Below, piece by piece: positions 1-8,952 of a stretch of DNA of 64,000 nucleotides. Source of the stretch: Mangrovimicrobium sp033283265 (GTDB taxonomy: Bacteria > Pseudomonadota > Gammaproteobacteria > Pseudomonadales > Halieaceae); NCBI GenBank assembly GCA_033283265.1, contig JAWMQN010000001.1, forward strand, positions 1,922,001 to 1,986,000, read 5' to 3'. The notes beneath the pieces were generated by a model, which was not told the origin of the DNA, searched no databases, and saw only the letters and a program-made list of their open reading frames with translations. How positions within the stretch are numbered: the stretch's first letter is position 1; the number at the start of each line of letters is the position of its first letter. A program made the translations under genes and the position numbers.

Positions 1-1969
1 GATACTGTACTTTAATGTCGCGCGCTGGATTCCAGACAATATTATTTTGCAGGATCGAGCCATGCCCCGGGAGGCTATATTTGAAGAGCAATTTGCTCTG
101 CTCGGATTGTGGCACGGCAATTACAACATTCTGTTCGACGAGATTGCGCTCAGGCCATTCCGGGTTATCCATCGGCTCTGCCAGAGCTGGAAAACGTTCC
201 CGCCACTTCGCACTCGTGTACGGAACTGCATCCAGCCGCGGATGCAGGTACTTGTCCCAGGGGAACCCAGGCCACCGCGCATCCATGAGGATTGCCAGTC
301 CCTCGGCTATAAAGAGGTTGTTTCTGATTGTGTTATTCCTTCCGCCGCCAATTTGTAACGCTATCCCCGGAACTCTCAAGAATATATTCCCGAGCACGCT
401 TACACCACTGGCTGCGTCGTCCAGATAAACGCCCCGGGCTCCTGACGGCATGACGTACGCCACCTTCCTCAAGGCCAGGTCCACACTGCCCATCCCATAG
501 CCATAAATGTCGTGAATGACATTGTGTCGAATAATGTTGCCGTGGAATGTCCAATCGCGACCGATATAAACCGCACCACAATCGGAGCTTTCCTGACAGG
601 CGTGATGTATATCGTTAAATTCCGCCAGATGGTCGTTGCCCCGTATCGAGACAGCCATGCCCGGGGTGTGGTGGATGTGATTGTGACTAGCGGAATTTCC
701 GACGCCCGACAGGGACAGAGCAGCGCTACCAGCTCGCACAATCCTTCCCGTATCGCGGATCTCGTTGTTGTTCGCTGCGTGCTTCGACGATTTGAGCGTA
801 GTCCTGTCTCCCCCGTTCAGGACGATTCCGCCGTATCCCGTATCCGTTACCAATGAGCCCTCAATTGTATTATTTTTTCCACCTGATACTTCAATGCCAT
901 AGCCGCCGGAATTCCTGACAGTACATCGCTTGAAGACAATGCGCTCACTATCCTCAATACGCACGGCAGTCTTCGTACTGTGTTCTATTGAGATATTTTC
1001 AAAGGTTATTTGGCGCGCAGAACGAACGCTTATAACTGTATCAAGGTGGGAAGCGACCAGTTCCTGAGGGCGACTCACGTCATGCGGGATATAGCTAACG
1101 GCCCTTTCCGCGGGAGAGTAGTACCATTCCCCGGGCATATCGAGACTGTCTTTGACGTTCAGCAATTTGAAACGCCGACCTACCTGAACCGGGTAGTGCG
1201 TCGGTGAGTCAAGGGAAAACTCGCCGGGTGAGTCCTGCTTTAGTCCAATATACTCATCGAACCAATCGTTGCCCGCCCAGATATGCACTGCGGTGTTTTC
1301 ATCGAGTTGCGGAAGCTCCCGCCAGGAGCTTGTTAAGCGGATATCTCTTTCACCGCGCAGAGACTCCGGGCTCAAGTAGGCCCAGCTATCCCCACCAGGG
1401 TCCTTGGCATCGATATTCGGCCAGCGAGCCAAGGGCTGACGTTGGCCGCGCGAAAATAGTTCAAAGGGAGGCAAAGAAGCACGCACCCGGCGCATGTGGA
1501 GGCCAATCCCTCCCGCTTTTTCCGGACTCCATTCTGGCGTACTGCAGGTAACAACCTTCGACTTGGAAGCGTGACACGCCTCTAGTGGCCTACCTCCAGA
1601 AATGACCACTTTATCGTCCCCGTACGGACGAAACAGGATCGGCCCCACCCGATGTTGGGTAGGCGTATTCTCAATTCGCAAAGTATTCGATAGGTAATAA
1701 GCGCCACCGCCGATGTATATGGTCGCCCCAGCAGACAGTCGCCCGGCGGCGGCGAGTTTCACTAACTCCTTCCATGCACGGCTTATCGTTGCGAACGGGC
1801 CGCTCTTTCCGGCAGCAATCCTGACTGGACTACTACCATCAAACAGGTCGTCACCCCCAGTCGACACATACAGTGCGACCTCCTCGCGGGGTGGCGCCGC
1901 GACTAATACTGGAGCGGCGAGGCCTACAATTATAAGAAGTATTGCCGTAAACAAAGTCGGGCATCTCAT
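1..1969 (-). CDS. secreted right-handed parallel beta-helix protein (3' end beyond window)
   Basis: An open frame of at least 656 codons starts at ATG 1969 and runs without a stop to the left edge. The start is supported by GGAG about 7 bases upstream. Residues 1-24 form a signal peptide (hydrophobic TLFTAILLIIVGLAAPVLVAA), so the protein is exported. The N-terminal part contains GATIYIGGGAYYL and VVISGG, the usual first coils of a beta-helix. The second half has repeated short strands and Asn ladders (ITFENISIEH, NNEIRDTGRIV, HNHIHHT) and the motif DCGAVYIGRDWTFHGN, which is seen in right-handed parallel beta-helix polysaccharide-active proteins. It lies at the end of the exopolysaccharide locus, divergent from a glycosyltransferase, so I infer a polysaccharide lyase, epimerase or binding role. 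Catalytic residues cannot be assigned. Confidence 0.8.
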   Translation of the reverse strand, partial: MRCPTLFTAILLIIVGLAAPVLVAAPPREEVALYVSTGGDDLFDGSSPVRIAAGKSGPFATISRAWKELVKLAAAGRLSAGATIYIGGGAYYLSNTLRIENTPTQHRVGPILFRPYGDDKVVISGGRPLEACHASKSKVVTCSTPEWSPEKAGGIGLHMRRVRASLPPFELFSRGQRQPLARWPNIDAKDPGGDSWAYLSPESLRGERDIRLTSSWRELPQLDENTAVHIWAGNDWFDEYIGLKQDSPGEFSLDSPTHYPVQVGRRFKLLNVKDSLDMPGEWYYSPAERAVSYIPHDVSRPQELVASHLDTVISVRSARQITFENISIEHSTKTAVRIEDSERIVFKRCTVRNSGGYGIEVSGGKNNTIEGSLVTDTGYGGIVLNGGDRTTLKSSKHAANNNEIRDTGRIVRAGSAALSLSGVGNSASHNHIHHTPGMAVSIRGNDHLAEFNDIHHACQESSDCGAVYIGRDWTFHGNIIRHNVIHDIYGYGMGSVDLALRKVAYVMPSGARGVYLDDAASGVSVLGNIFLRVPGIALQIGGGRNNTIRNNLFIAEGLAILMDARWPGFPWDKYLHPRLDAVPYTSAKWRERFPALAEPMDNPEWPERNLVEQNVVIAVPQSEQSKLLFKYSLPGHGSILQNNIVWNPARDIKVQY

Positions 1970-2101
1970 CCAAATTCTCCTGATCAGAGGAATTGAGCAT
2001 CGACGGCGTACAAGCCATAGCACTTCCGTCCCCACTGAAGACTTGTAAAATATTTTGACAGCCTGCCGTCGATCTATTGCTACGACACGGCATTCATCGG
2101 T

Positions 2102-2117
2102 CGGCACTACCTCTGCC
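2102..2117 (+). promoter_or_regulatory. candidate sigma-54 promoter upstream of GT4 gene
   Basis: CGGCACTACCTCTGCC carries GG and GC dinucleotides 12 bases apart, matching the -24/-12 layout of the TGGCAC-N5-TTGCW consensus, with GGCAC and TGC intact. It would start transcription near 2128, about 130 bases before the GT4 start. The gap 1970-2260 between the divergent genes shows nothing else clear. The match is moderate. It gains weight from the prsR sigma-54 activator in the same locus. Confidence 0.4.
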
Positions 2118-2260
2118 CGCGCCGGAAGATCGACACAATGACGAAAGACCAGGCTCGATTCCCTGTGACGATAGCGCCATTTCGATTATGCTTAGGGGTC
2201 ATCCTGGGCCAACTTGGGAAGTTTCCGAATCAACATGCGTTATAGGATAAACTGATTCCA

Positions 2261-3412
2261 ATGCCGAACGAAAAACAGAATAAAAAGGTAGTCATTTTAC
2301 AACACCGCTTACTTCACTATCGGGTGGATTTTTTTCAGCGACTGTACAAGTTGTGTACCGACAACGGCATCGAACTCCACCTTGTTCACGGGCAACCCTC
2401 TCCATCCGAAAAGGCCAGGAATGATACTGGTGAACTGGACTGGAGCACCCCAGTTCGCAACCGATTCCTGAGCATTGGCGGTACAGACCTGATCTGGCAG
2501 AGCCTTCCCGGCGATATACACACGATGGATCTCATCGTTGTGATGCAAGAAAATCGCATCATTTCCAATTACCCCTTGTTGATCAAAAATCGCTTTTCTG
2601 ACCAACGTGTCGCCTACTGGGGGCACGGCGCCAACTTCCAGAGCAGATCCCCCAACGGACTAAGAGAGCGATGGAAGAAATTCTGGATCAACAGTGTGGA
2701 CTGGTGGTTTTCCTATACGGATATCACCACTGAATTGCTTGTTCACGGCGGATATTCACGGGACAACATCTCTACACTCAATAACGCCGTAGACACCGAC
2801 GAATTTCGCAATCAGTGGGAATCCGTGTCAGATAAAGAATTAAGTCGCCTCCGGGAACAAATGAACATCGGGGCTAATGATAGGGTCGGCATTTTTTGCG
2901 GCTCTCTGTACCCGGACAAAAAGATCAGCCTATTGCTCCATTCCGCGGATTTGATACGAGCCAGAATTCCAAATTTTCACTTACTGGTTGTTGGGGCAGG
3001 CCCCAGCTCTTCAGAGGTCCTTGAATATGCTGCCAGTCGTCCCTGGATACATAGCCTCGGCGTGCGGAAGGGTCGCGAGAAAGCCGCCTATTTCCGATTG
3101 GCCAACATAATGTTTAATCCAGGCCTGCTTGGCCTACATATTCTGGATTCTTTCGCCATAGGACTACCACTGATCTCAACCACCAATGCATTGCACAGTC
3201 CGGAGATAGCGTATATCGAGAATGGTAAAAATAGCGTGTTGGTCAATTCTGACAATCCAGAGGACTACGCTGCTGCAGCAATAAAGCTATTCGAAGATGA
3301 ATCCTACTATGACTCGCTGTCCGCAAGAGCATTACAGGATAGCCAACTGTATACCCTGGATAACATGGTCGGGAATTTCTTCCACGGCATTCAACGCGCA
3401 TTGGTGAGATAG
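2261..3412 (+). CDS. GT4-like (GT-B fold) glycosyltransferase
   Basis: A 383-residue protein with the two-domain layout of GT-B glycosyltransferases. The N-terminal half begins VVILQHRLLHYRVDFFQRL, typical of an acceptor-side Rossmann domain. The C-terminal half has GIFCGSLYPDKKISLLL (the group 1 'G.L...K' loop) followed by LLVVGAGP. Near 280-300 it reads MFNPGLLGLHILDSFAIGLPLISTT, a variant of the nucleotide-sugar EX7E region; the first Glu appears replaced, so a retaining GT4 assignment rests on the overall pattern. It should add a sugar to a lipid-linked exopolysaccharide repeat unit on the cytoplasmic side. An acyltransferase follows 12 bases downstream. Donor and acceptor cannot be predicted. 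Confidence 0.8.
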   Translation: MPNEKQNKKVVILQHRLLHYRVDFFQRLYKLCTDNGIELHLVHGQPSPSEKARNDTGELDWSTPVRNRFLSIGGTDLIWQSLPGDIHTMDLIVVMQENRIISNYPLLIKNRFSDQRVAYWGHGANFQSRSPNGLRERWKKFWINSVDWWFSYTDITTELLVHGGYSRDNISTLNNAVDTDEFRNQWESVSDKELSRLREQMNIGANDRVGIFCGSLYPDKKISLLLHSADLIRARIPNFHLLVVGAGPSSSEVLEYAASRPWIHSLGVRKGREKAAYFRLANIMFNPGLLGLHILDSFAIGLPLISTTNALHSPEIAYIENGKNSVLVNSDNPEDYAAAAIKLFEDESYYDSLSARALQDSQLYTLDNMVGNFFHGIQRALVR

Positions 3413-3424
3413 GCAGACCTGCCC

Positions 3425-4033
3425 ATGCTCAAGCGAATTTTACGCGTGCTCAAGGCTACTTTCGTAAGTTGTAGAACACGCCTTATTATATTTTGCACGC
3501 GGAACCTGACCTGCGGGAGGTGCCCACATATTGGAAGCGGAACGCACCTCTGGGCTCCGAATCGCATCACCATCGGAAATTGTGTATATATCGGCAAGAA
3601 CGTCAGTATTGAGGCGAATGTCTCACTCGCTGATTACGTGCTTGTAGCGAACAGGGTAGGCTTCGTGGGCCGTCACGACCATGATTTCTCCGCCATTGGA
3701 TACCCAATCCGTCTTGCCCCCTGGGTTGGTGACCTTCCTATCGACCACCCACACCGGACCGAAGAAATTTCCGTCGAAGAAGACGTTTGGATAGGCTACG
3801 GCGCAATTATACTGACGGGTGTCACAATAGGCCGGGGCGCTATCGTAGCCGCCGGTTCTGTTGTGGTTACAGATGTTCCCCCGTATTCAATCGTTGGTGG
3901 AACACCTGCAAAAGTAATAAGCAGCCGTTTCTCCGAAAGTGAGATAGCGGAACACGAGCGAAAGATCAGCAGTGGAAAATTTTCGTTCTCGGAGCTCGGA
4001 TTACAATACTCCACAATCGAGCCGGGCGAATAA
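3425..4033 (+). CDS. hexapeptide-repeat acyltransferase (WcaF/NodL-like)
   Basis: This 202-residue protein has left-handed beta-helix hexapeptide repeats: IGSGTHLWAPNRITIGNCVYIGKNVSIEANVSLADYV near 35-75, then VWIGYGAIILTGVTIG near 120-140 and the typical ending VPPYSIVGGTPAKVISSRF. This places it with acetyl-CoA-dependent sugar O- or N-acetyltransferases found in polysaccharide loci. The His pair in HDHDF may be catalytic. It is probably co-transcribed with the preceding glycosyltransferase (12-base gap) and would acetylate a sugar of the repeat unit. The acceptor is unknown. Confidence 0.85.
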   Translation: MLKRILRVLKATFVSCRTRLIIFCTRNLTCGRCPHIGSGTHLWAPNRITIGNCVYIGKNVSIEANVSLADYVLVANRVGFVGRHDHDFSAIGYPIRLAPWVGDLPIDHPHRTEEISVEEDVWIGYGAIILTGVTIGRGAIVAAGSVVVTDVPPYSIVGGTPAKVISSRFSESEIAEHERKISSGKFSFSELGLQYSTIEPGE

Positions 4034-4167
4034 TCGGTCTATTCCCCTGTTTTGGCTTGTAGCAAATCCTGATGCTACTGAAATTCTTATCTGACCGACA
4101 CTGCTCCGGCGCACTGACTGGAATCGCCTTCGATCCACACAGAGCATCACATCCGGGTTAAAAATCG

Positions 4168-5034
4168 CTATTTCTGCAGGTGATATTTAAGATAGCTGGC
4201 CGAGATCGCACAGAAATCAAGGACGAGATAGCTGGGGAGAAAATACCATGGGCAATTCTTCACAGCGACCCACCAACGAGCACCGAGATTAGCAGGCGAC
4301 CTGATATCGCTCAGGTAGTGAATATACTCTTTCCACGACAATTCCCGCCGGACTTTGGTCATTCCGGTTTCCTCAGAATGACTGAACACCTTTGCCTCGT
4401 AGCTGATATAAACTGGATGCCCACGTCTGCAGGCCCGAAACGTAAAATCGTAATCTGCACCGTAGTGAGGAAGGCGCAATTCATCATAGAGTCCAATTTC
4501 CTCATACACTTCGATTGGCACAAGGGTACCCCTGCCTGGAGCGTGCGATACTCGCGCTAGCGCGTTGGTGTCCGGCTCACAGTCAGACACCGGGTTCAGT
4601 TTTGAAACCCGGGACGTAATCCAGCTTTGCCTGGTACCCGGCTCGATCAATTTCTCCGTGCGGATGTCGTAACTCGCCGAAGTAATCAGGCATCCCGGCC
4701 TCAGCTTAGCGCCTCTAACCAGGGCATCCAGATAATCGCCATTTATCTCGAGGTCGTTGTTCAGCGTCACAATCGCGTCGTTTCGCCTGTTCGCCACCTT
4801 CAGAACGTAACTTACACAAATGTTTATCGCACCGGACCACCACAAATCGGAAGAACCGGTTAACAAGATCACCTCCGGATATTTTTTGCGGATGACATCA
4901 CTTGTTCCATCGGTAGACCCGTGGTCGCAGACCACTATTTCGAAATCGATGTAATTTTGTTCGTAAAGCCTATCGAGGCATCTTGTTGTGAACTCAACTC
5001 GATTAAATACAGGGATACAAATCCAGAGCTTCAC
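4168..5034 (-). CDS. GT2 family glycosyltransferase
   Basis: A 288-residue GT-A fold protein beginning KLWICIPVFNRVEFTTRCLDRL, with the family's FEIVVCDHGSTDGTSDVI and the metal-binding motif TLNNDLEI (the DXD equivalent NDL) near residue 95. The segment YGADYDFTFRACRRGHPVY matches the conserved acceptor/ED region of rhamnosyltransferase-like GT2 enzymes. It starts at GTG inside the stop of the upstream polymerase gene (GTGA overlap), so the two are translationally coupled. It is the last gene of the long minus-strand exopolysaccharide series and converges on the acyltransferase ending at 4033. The donor sugar is not predictable; rhamnose is one possibility. Confidence 0.88.
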   Translation of the reverse strand: MKLWICIPVFNRVEFTTRCLDRLYEQNYIDFEIVVCDHGSTDGTSDVIRKKYPEVILLTGSSDLWWSGAINICVSYVLKVANRRNDAIVTLNNDLEINGDYLDALVRGAKLRPGCLITSASYDIRTEKLIEPGTRQSWITSRVSKLNPVSDCEPDTNALARVSHAPGRGTLVPIEVYEEIGLYDELRLPHYGADYDFTFRACRRGHPVYISYEAKVFSHSEETGMTKVRRELSWKEYIHYLSDIRSPANLGARWWVAVKNCPWYFLPSYLVLDFCAISASYLKYHLQK

Positions 5035-6326
5035 TTGTTTAATGCCTTACTAGCGTTTCGTGAGTATTGCAGTTTTTCCTGATACCACAGCGTGACTCCA
5101 AGCAAGGTCCAGAATATGAATCCCGCGGCCTGGAAAGTCGTATTCATCAGCCCGAATACCACGAAAAACAATATCGCGCCGAACAAAAACTGGCCCTGTT
5201 TTATCGTCGTTGGCTGCCTGCAAAGAGACCTGGAAGCCAACAACGCGATCGATATGACCGTAAAAAGAAGTAAGGTGCCAACCAATCCTGTACGCATCAG
5301 GAACGAAAGGACAAAGTTGTGGGGGTGGAGAATATTGAATGCCACCGCGTCGGTATGCTGAACCTGCTCGAGGTCATACAGTTCACGATAGCTAAGGCCC
5401 GCTATTGGCCGGTGCACGAATTCGTTGAAGGCAATTGGTATGACCCCAATCCGGGCCTCGGTGGTACCCGTCTTCTCGAAAGTCTGGCTGAACCGTTCCG
5501 CGGCTTTGCTAACCACAGGAACAGAAAAGAAAAGCTGGATAACAAATAACACAGCAATCATTCCGACCCCAATTACCGCCAGGAGCCCAAAAAACTTGAC
5601 GCTCATTCGTTTCATGATGGCAATTACAAACACACATATCGCCAAAGCCAGAAAGGCCGAGCGCTGCGCCAGCATCGCTATCCCAGCCAACGGCAAAACC
5701 GATAGCCACACCTTTTTCTCCCAAACGACAAAGGCGAGAACCGCGAGCATCAAGAGCAGGTTGGTATATCCCCCACCCAACCTCAATGTCCCACCCTGCC
5801 CAGCTTCCAGTGCCACCTGATCCGCACCACCGTACAAAAATGGCTGAAATAGCGGAAATAAAAGGGAGAGAAGGACGATAAATGTCAACAATGACTTCAG
5901 GTGAGCTTCTTTCCTCAGATAAATCAGAGGAATGAACATATAGACAAACTGGGTATCCATCGCAAAGCGTCGAACGAGGGTGTCTGGAGAAACCCCCGAG
6001 AAAAATCCGAGAATGGACTTGCTCAGGAAAAATACAAAAAACAGCAAGCAGATGAAAACAGCAGCTTTCAGGTACCGGTTGGCCTGGAATATCCGGCCGC
6101 TGAGCAAAACTTTTAACAAGCCGAATACAGCGAGAATCAGCGCCGCCGAATATAGAAGATCCAGAAAGTATATATTTACACTGCCGACGCTTATCTTGAA
6201 CTCCCGCATAAAGGCTTGACTGGCCAGTCCGCTCATGAACATGGAAATAGCTAGTAAAAAAGGTATCACCATCGGAAAAACGACGATTCCAATCAGGGTG
6301 GCTATAAATACTGCAATGCCTATCAC
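5031..6326 (-). CDS. O-antigen ligase/polymerase-like membrane protein (Wzy/WaaL family)
   Basis: A 431-residue polytopic inner-membrane protein with about 10-12 hydrophobic segments and a large periplasmic loop near residues 275-345 containing AEARIGVIPIAFNEFVHRPIAGL and ILHPHNFVLSFLMRTGLVG. The HPHN motif is characteristic of the Wzy_C/O-antigen ligase family. In this context it most likely polymerises exopolysaccharide repeat units in the periplasm. The start is GTG, preceded by GAGG 8 bases upstream; an overlapping frame with ATG at 6339 is a shadow. Its 3' end overlaps the GT2 gene by 4 bases. The 174 bases to the sulfotransferase gene upstream contain no other gene that I can support. 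Confidence 0.85.
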   Translation of the reverse strand: MIGIAVFIATLIGIVVFPMVIPFLLAISMFMSGLASQAFMREFKISVGSVNIYFLDLLYSAALILAVFGLLKVLLSGRIFQANRYLKAAVFICLLFFVFFLSKSILGFFSGVSPDTLVRRFAMDTQFVYMFIPLIYLRKEAHLKSLLTFIVLLSLLFPLFQPFLYGGADQVALEAGQGGTLRLGGGYTNLLLMLAVLAFVVWEKKVWLSVLPLAGIAMLAQRSAFLALAICVFVIAIMKRMSVKFFGLLAVIGVGMIAVLFVIQLFFSVPVVSKAAERFSQTFEKTGTTEARIGVIPIAFNEFVHRPIAGLSYRELYDLEQVQHTDAVAFNILHPHNFVLSFLMRTGLVGTLLLFTVISIALLASRSLCRQPTTIKQGQFLFGAILFFVVFGLMNTTFQAAGFIFWTLLGVTLWYQEKLQYSRNASKALNK

Positions 6327-6500
6327 GAGATTGCCTCATAGGTATCGTGGATTGATGTCCACTGCACGGCTGTACCTCGAGAAGCCGATGTTACTCTTTT
6401 GTCCACAACGCCCGATTCACCAGTACTGAATACGACCAGCAGGCGGACGGGAAATAAGTGGAGGCGCTGTGCCAAAACGCCGGAACCACGACTGACGTTT

Positions 6501-7208
6501 CTATTCATACGTGTACCCGAGAACCTCAATATCTCGCCCGTAGAGCGCACGGACCATATCTACGCTTTCTGTGTCGTAGTAGCGGCGATAGTCATCTCCC
6601 GTGCCGACATTCGACTTACCTATCTCCCGATCGGGCAGGCCCATCGCTGTTCTGGCAAGCTCCCATTGCTCGTTCAGTTTCTCCAGTTGTATAACGTGAT
6701 CGACCAGAATAGAGCTCCCCCAGCCGCAGATGAACTCGTTCTGGGGAACCAGGTGCATGTAGGTAAGTGTACCCTTCACCGGCAACCAGTCCTTAACAAA
6801 GCGTTGAAATGTGGGACACTCCTTTTGTAATACCTCACCCATCTTCCGATCAGATTCATTCAGTCCACCGGCCAGAAGAAAGTTATAGGCAGAATACAAT
6901 CGCGCCCAGGGGTTGCGGACAATCGTAAAACTTGAAAACTTTTCCGATCTTTCGCGCAGGAGATGTTTATAGACCAGCGCAGGTGTATGCCTCGCATCAA
7001 TAAAGCAATCTGAGTAACTCTTAATGAGGGATACGCCACCCGTTTTTGGCACATGGACGAAAAGTACCTTGCCCTCCCTGGAACAAGAGTCAAGAAGCGT
7101 ATTTTTCAAAGACCTGCGCAGGTAGTGCCTGGCTACTTCCCAGCGCCGGTAGCCGAGGTGCCCCCTCAGGTGTGAATACTTCCATGGAATAGTGTTGCTC
7201 AAAGCCAC
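6501..7208 (-). CDS. sulfotransferase family 2 protein
   Basis: This 235-residue protein carries both PAPS-binding signatures: the 5'-phosphosulfate loop VLFVHVPKTGGVSLIKSY near 48-65 and the 3'-phosphate motif FTIVRNPWARLYSAYNFLL near 93-111. These define the Sulfotransfer_2 family, enzymes that move sulfate from PAPS to carbohydrate hydroxyls. It starts at GTG 7208, 12 bases after the stop of the upstream acyltransferase gene, within the exopolysaccharide operon. The likely role is sulfation of the exopolysaccharide or its lipid-linked unit. No PAPS synthesis genes are in the window. Confidence 0.88.
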   Translation of the reverse strand: MALSNTIPWKYSHLRGHLGYRRWEVARHYLRRSLKNTLLDSCSREGKVLFVHVPKTGGVSLIKSYSDCFIDARHTPALVYKHLLRERSEKFSSFTIVRNPWARLYSAYNFLLAGGLNESDRKMGEVLQKECPTFQRFVKDWLPVKGTLTYMHLVPQNEFICGWGSSILVDHVIQLEKLNEQWELARTAMGLPDREIGKSNVGTGDDYRRYYDTESVDMVRALYGRDIEVLGYTYE

Positions 7209-7220
7209 TCGCCTAAATAG

Positions 7221-7922
7221 TTATTCTTCCGGAGCGCCTGAGATTTCTGATTGGCGTGCCAGAATTTCGTCTATCGGCCACGACCACCAGTGGGAATCAA
7301 GCAAGGAGTTAATTTTTTCTTCTGAAAATCGGAACTTTAATATCCTCGCCGGGACACCTCCGACAATCGCATAATCCGGTACGTCCTTTGTAACAACAGA
7401 ATTGGCTGCAATCACAGCACCATTTCCGACCTTTACGCCATCCATGATTATCGCTCTCGCGCCAATCCATACGTCATTCGCTATTGCTATGGGGTGGTAC
7501 TCGACAAAATCCGATGTCCTGTCAATAAGTCTGACTTTCAGAGGGTTGTCTCTGCGATAAAAAACCGGCGACGTGCTGAAATTGGAAATTGGATGTGCTC
7601 CGAGACCTATACATACATCATTGGCGATTGAGCAGAATGCGCCTATTTCGGCATTCTGAATCAGGCTGTTTCTTCCAACGTAGCTATATTGGCCAATACT
7701 GCTATTCAGAAAGTAGGTATTCTGTTGAATCCGACTATTATCTGCCAGACGAGAACGCTCGTTAATACAACATCCGCGATCTACGATTGCCCCTTTATAC
7801 CTTATTGAATTAGCTATATCCCGCGATCCATCGACCGCCGCGTCAAACAGGTATTTAAGCAGCCCGGCTGGCAAGAAAAAAATGCGAATCAGATAGCTCA
7901 TATTGTGCCCTACCAGTAACAA
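7221..7922 (-). CDS. CatB/XAT-type hexapeptide O-acetyltransferase
   Basis: A 233-residue left-handed beta-helix protein with repeats such as SIGQYSYVGRNSLIQNAEIGAFCSIANDVCIG and VWIGARAIIMDGVKVGNGAVIAANSVVTKDVPDYAIVGGVPARIL. The order (LbH core, loop with PVFYRRDN, LbH end, short C-terminal helix with WWSWP) matches the xenobiotic/CatB acetyltransferase group often found in capsule loci. It should transfer acetyl groups to a sugar of the polymer. The listed start overlaps the upstream gene by 13 bases; a second ATG at 7901 (MSYLIRIFF) is also possible. It is a second acetyltransferase distinct from the one at 3425. Confidence 0.85.
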   Translation of the reverse strand: MLLVGHNMSYLIRIFFLPAGLLKYLFDAAVDGSRDIANSIRYKGAIVDRGCCINERSRLADNSRIQQNTYFLNSSIGQYSYVGRNSLIQNAEIGAFCSIANDVCIGLGAHPISNFSTSPVFYRRDNPLKVRLIDRTSDFVEYHPIAIANDVWIGARAIIMDGVKVGNGAVIAANSVVTKDVPDYAIVGGVPARILKFRFSEEKINSLLDSHWWSWPIDEILARQSEISGAPEE

Positions 7923-8869
7923 CCGCCTTCGACAGAGTTTGAGTTGACCGGCTTCTCCGAGTCACCGGGCCTGACCCAATACTCGTTAAACAGATTCGCA
8001 TACGGGTACACTACATACTCCTCCCACCGTGCTCCCTTAATTCCGAACAGTAATTGGGTCACGCCACCGAGATGAACAGCCTTTTTTCCAGATTTTTTGA
8101 CAAATGAAGCAAGTGGGAATCCGTACGCACCACAACCCAGGATGCAGACGTCATAATTTTTGGCCGATATTGCCTCTTTCATGGAATCGAGAGCCTGAAA
8201 CCAATCTTCAAAACTCGTCTTTTGGCCGGCTATACTCTGGACAGCGGGAACGACATCCAACTCGAATGCCGGAAGGAGCCCATTGTCGAACAGCTTCTCC
8301 CTCTTCTGGTATTGGCTGGCGATAGTATCGGCAAACGGGTGTACTACCAATACTCTCTTTCCTTCCAGTGCTTGGGTCCATGGACGTTGAGTAAAAAATG
8401 GCTCCAAATCTTCAAGCAATACTTTCTTGGCCCGAGTGAGCTCCGCAGAAAAAAAAGCCTCTTCTTTCAGCCAGGAGCCCAGAATATCGACGTTGGAAAG
8501 GTCGCCAATCATCATTTCGCAAAAGCGCTCGACATAGTCAACTTGTGCCGGGAAGAAGCCCGACCAGTTCTGAATCTGCTCGATCGCGGACTGATTCCAC
8601 CACCATGGCGGCGTCTGCCCTTTGATGTAGCTTTTTATATTCTTGTATCGTTCAGGATAGATGACGCCCAGGTAATTCGTCATGCAAAGCATTTCGGTCG
8701 AACCAAGCCGGGCGATCATGGTCGGCTCACTGGACTGCAGAGCGTTAAGTATCAGATCGGATGCATACTCCTTGGCGGGAAAAATGTTCCAATTGCGACC
8801 GAAACAAGCGGAGTCCCTGTTTAGAAGGCCATACGCTTTTTTTAGAATCTTAAGATGCAGGTTAGTCAT
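7910..8869 (-). CDS. GT-D fold-like putative glycosyltransferase
   Basis: A 319-residue cytoplasmic protein without signal peptide or membrane segments. It contains ARLGSTEM near residue 53 and a C-terminal block ILGCGAYGFPLASFVKKSGKKAVHLGG followed by QLLFGIKGARWE. This pattern resembles the GT-D fold glycosyltransferase domain and related hypothetical proteins from capsule loci, where Gly-rich loops and an R/E pair bind the nucleotide sugar. I have no close characterised relative in mind, so the enzymatic role is inferred from fold-like motifs and from its place between flippase and acyltransferase genes. Confidence 0.6.
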   Translation of the reverse strand: MTNLHLKILKKAYGLLNRDSACFGRNWNIFPAKEYASDLILNALQSSEPTMIARLGSTEMLCMTNYLGVIYPERYKNIKSYIKGQTPPWWWNQSAIEQIQNWSGFFPAQVDYVERFCEMMIGDLSNVDILGSWLKEEAFFSAELTRAKKVLLEDLEPFFTQRPWTQALEGKRVLVVHPFADTIASQYQKREKLFDNGLLPAFELDVVPAVQSIAGQKTSFEDWFQALDSMKEAISAKNYDVCILGCGAYGFPLASFVKKSGKKAVHLGGVTQLLFGIKGARWEEYVVYPYANLFNEYWVRPGDSEKPVNSNSVEGGCYW

Positions 8870-8952
8870 AAACTAGTTACTCGATTAGCATCATTAATGT
8901 GATATATGCAGTTCATTAATGTTTGCCTGAATTTTACTCCGAAAACGCATTC

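Noticed and set aside
15..856. Several plus-strand open frames of 100-140 codons at the left edge
   Set aside because: They lie opposite the continuous minus-strand beta-helix gene and have no motif or coherent composition.
4034..4167. Terminator hairpin GTAGCA...TGCTAC between the converging acyltransferase and GT2 genes
   Set aside because: The stem is only six bases with an eight-base loop and no T-tract follows; too weak to call.
5509..6339. 276-codon minus-strand frame beginning with ATG just upstream of the polymerase gene start
   Set aside because: It overlaps the O-antigen-ligase-like gene in another frame. Its product has no membrane or family pattern, whereas the 431-residue frame is clearly polytopic.
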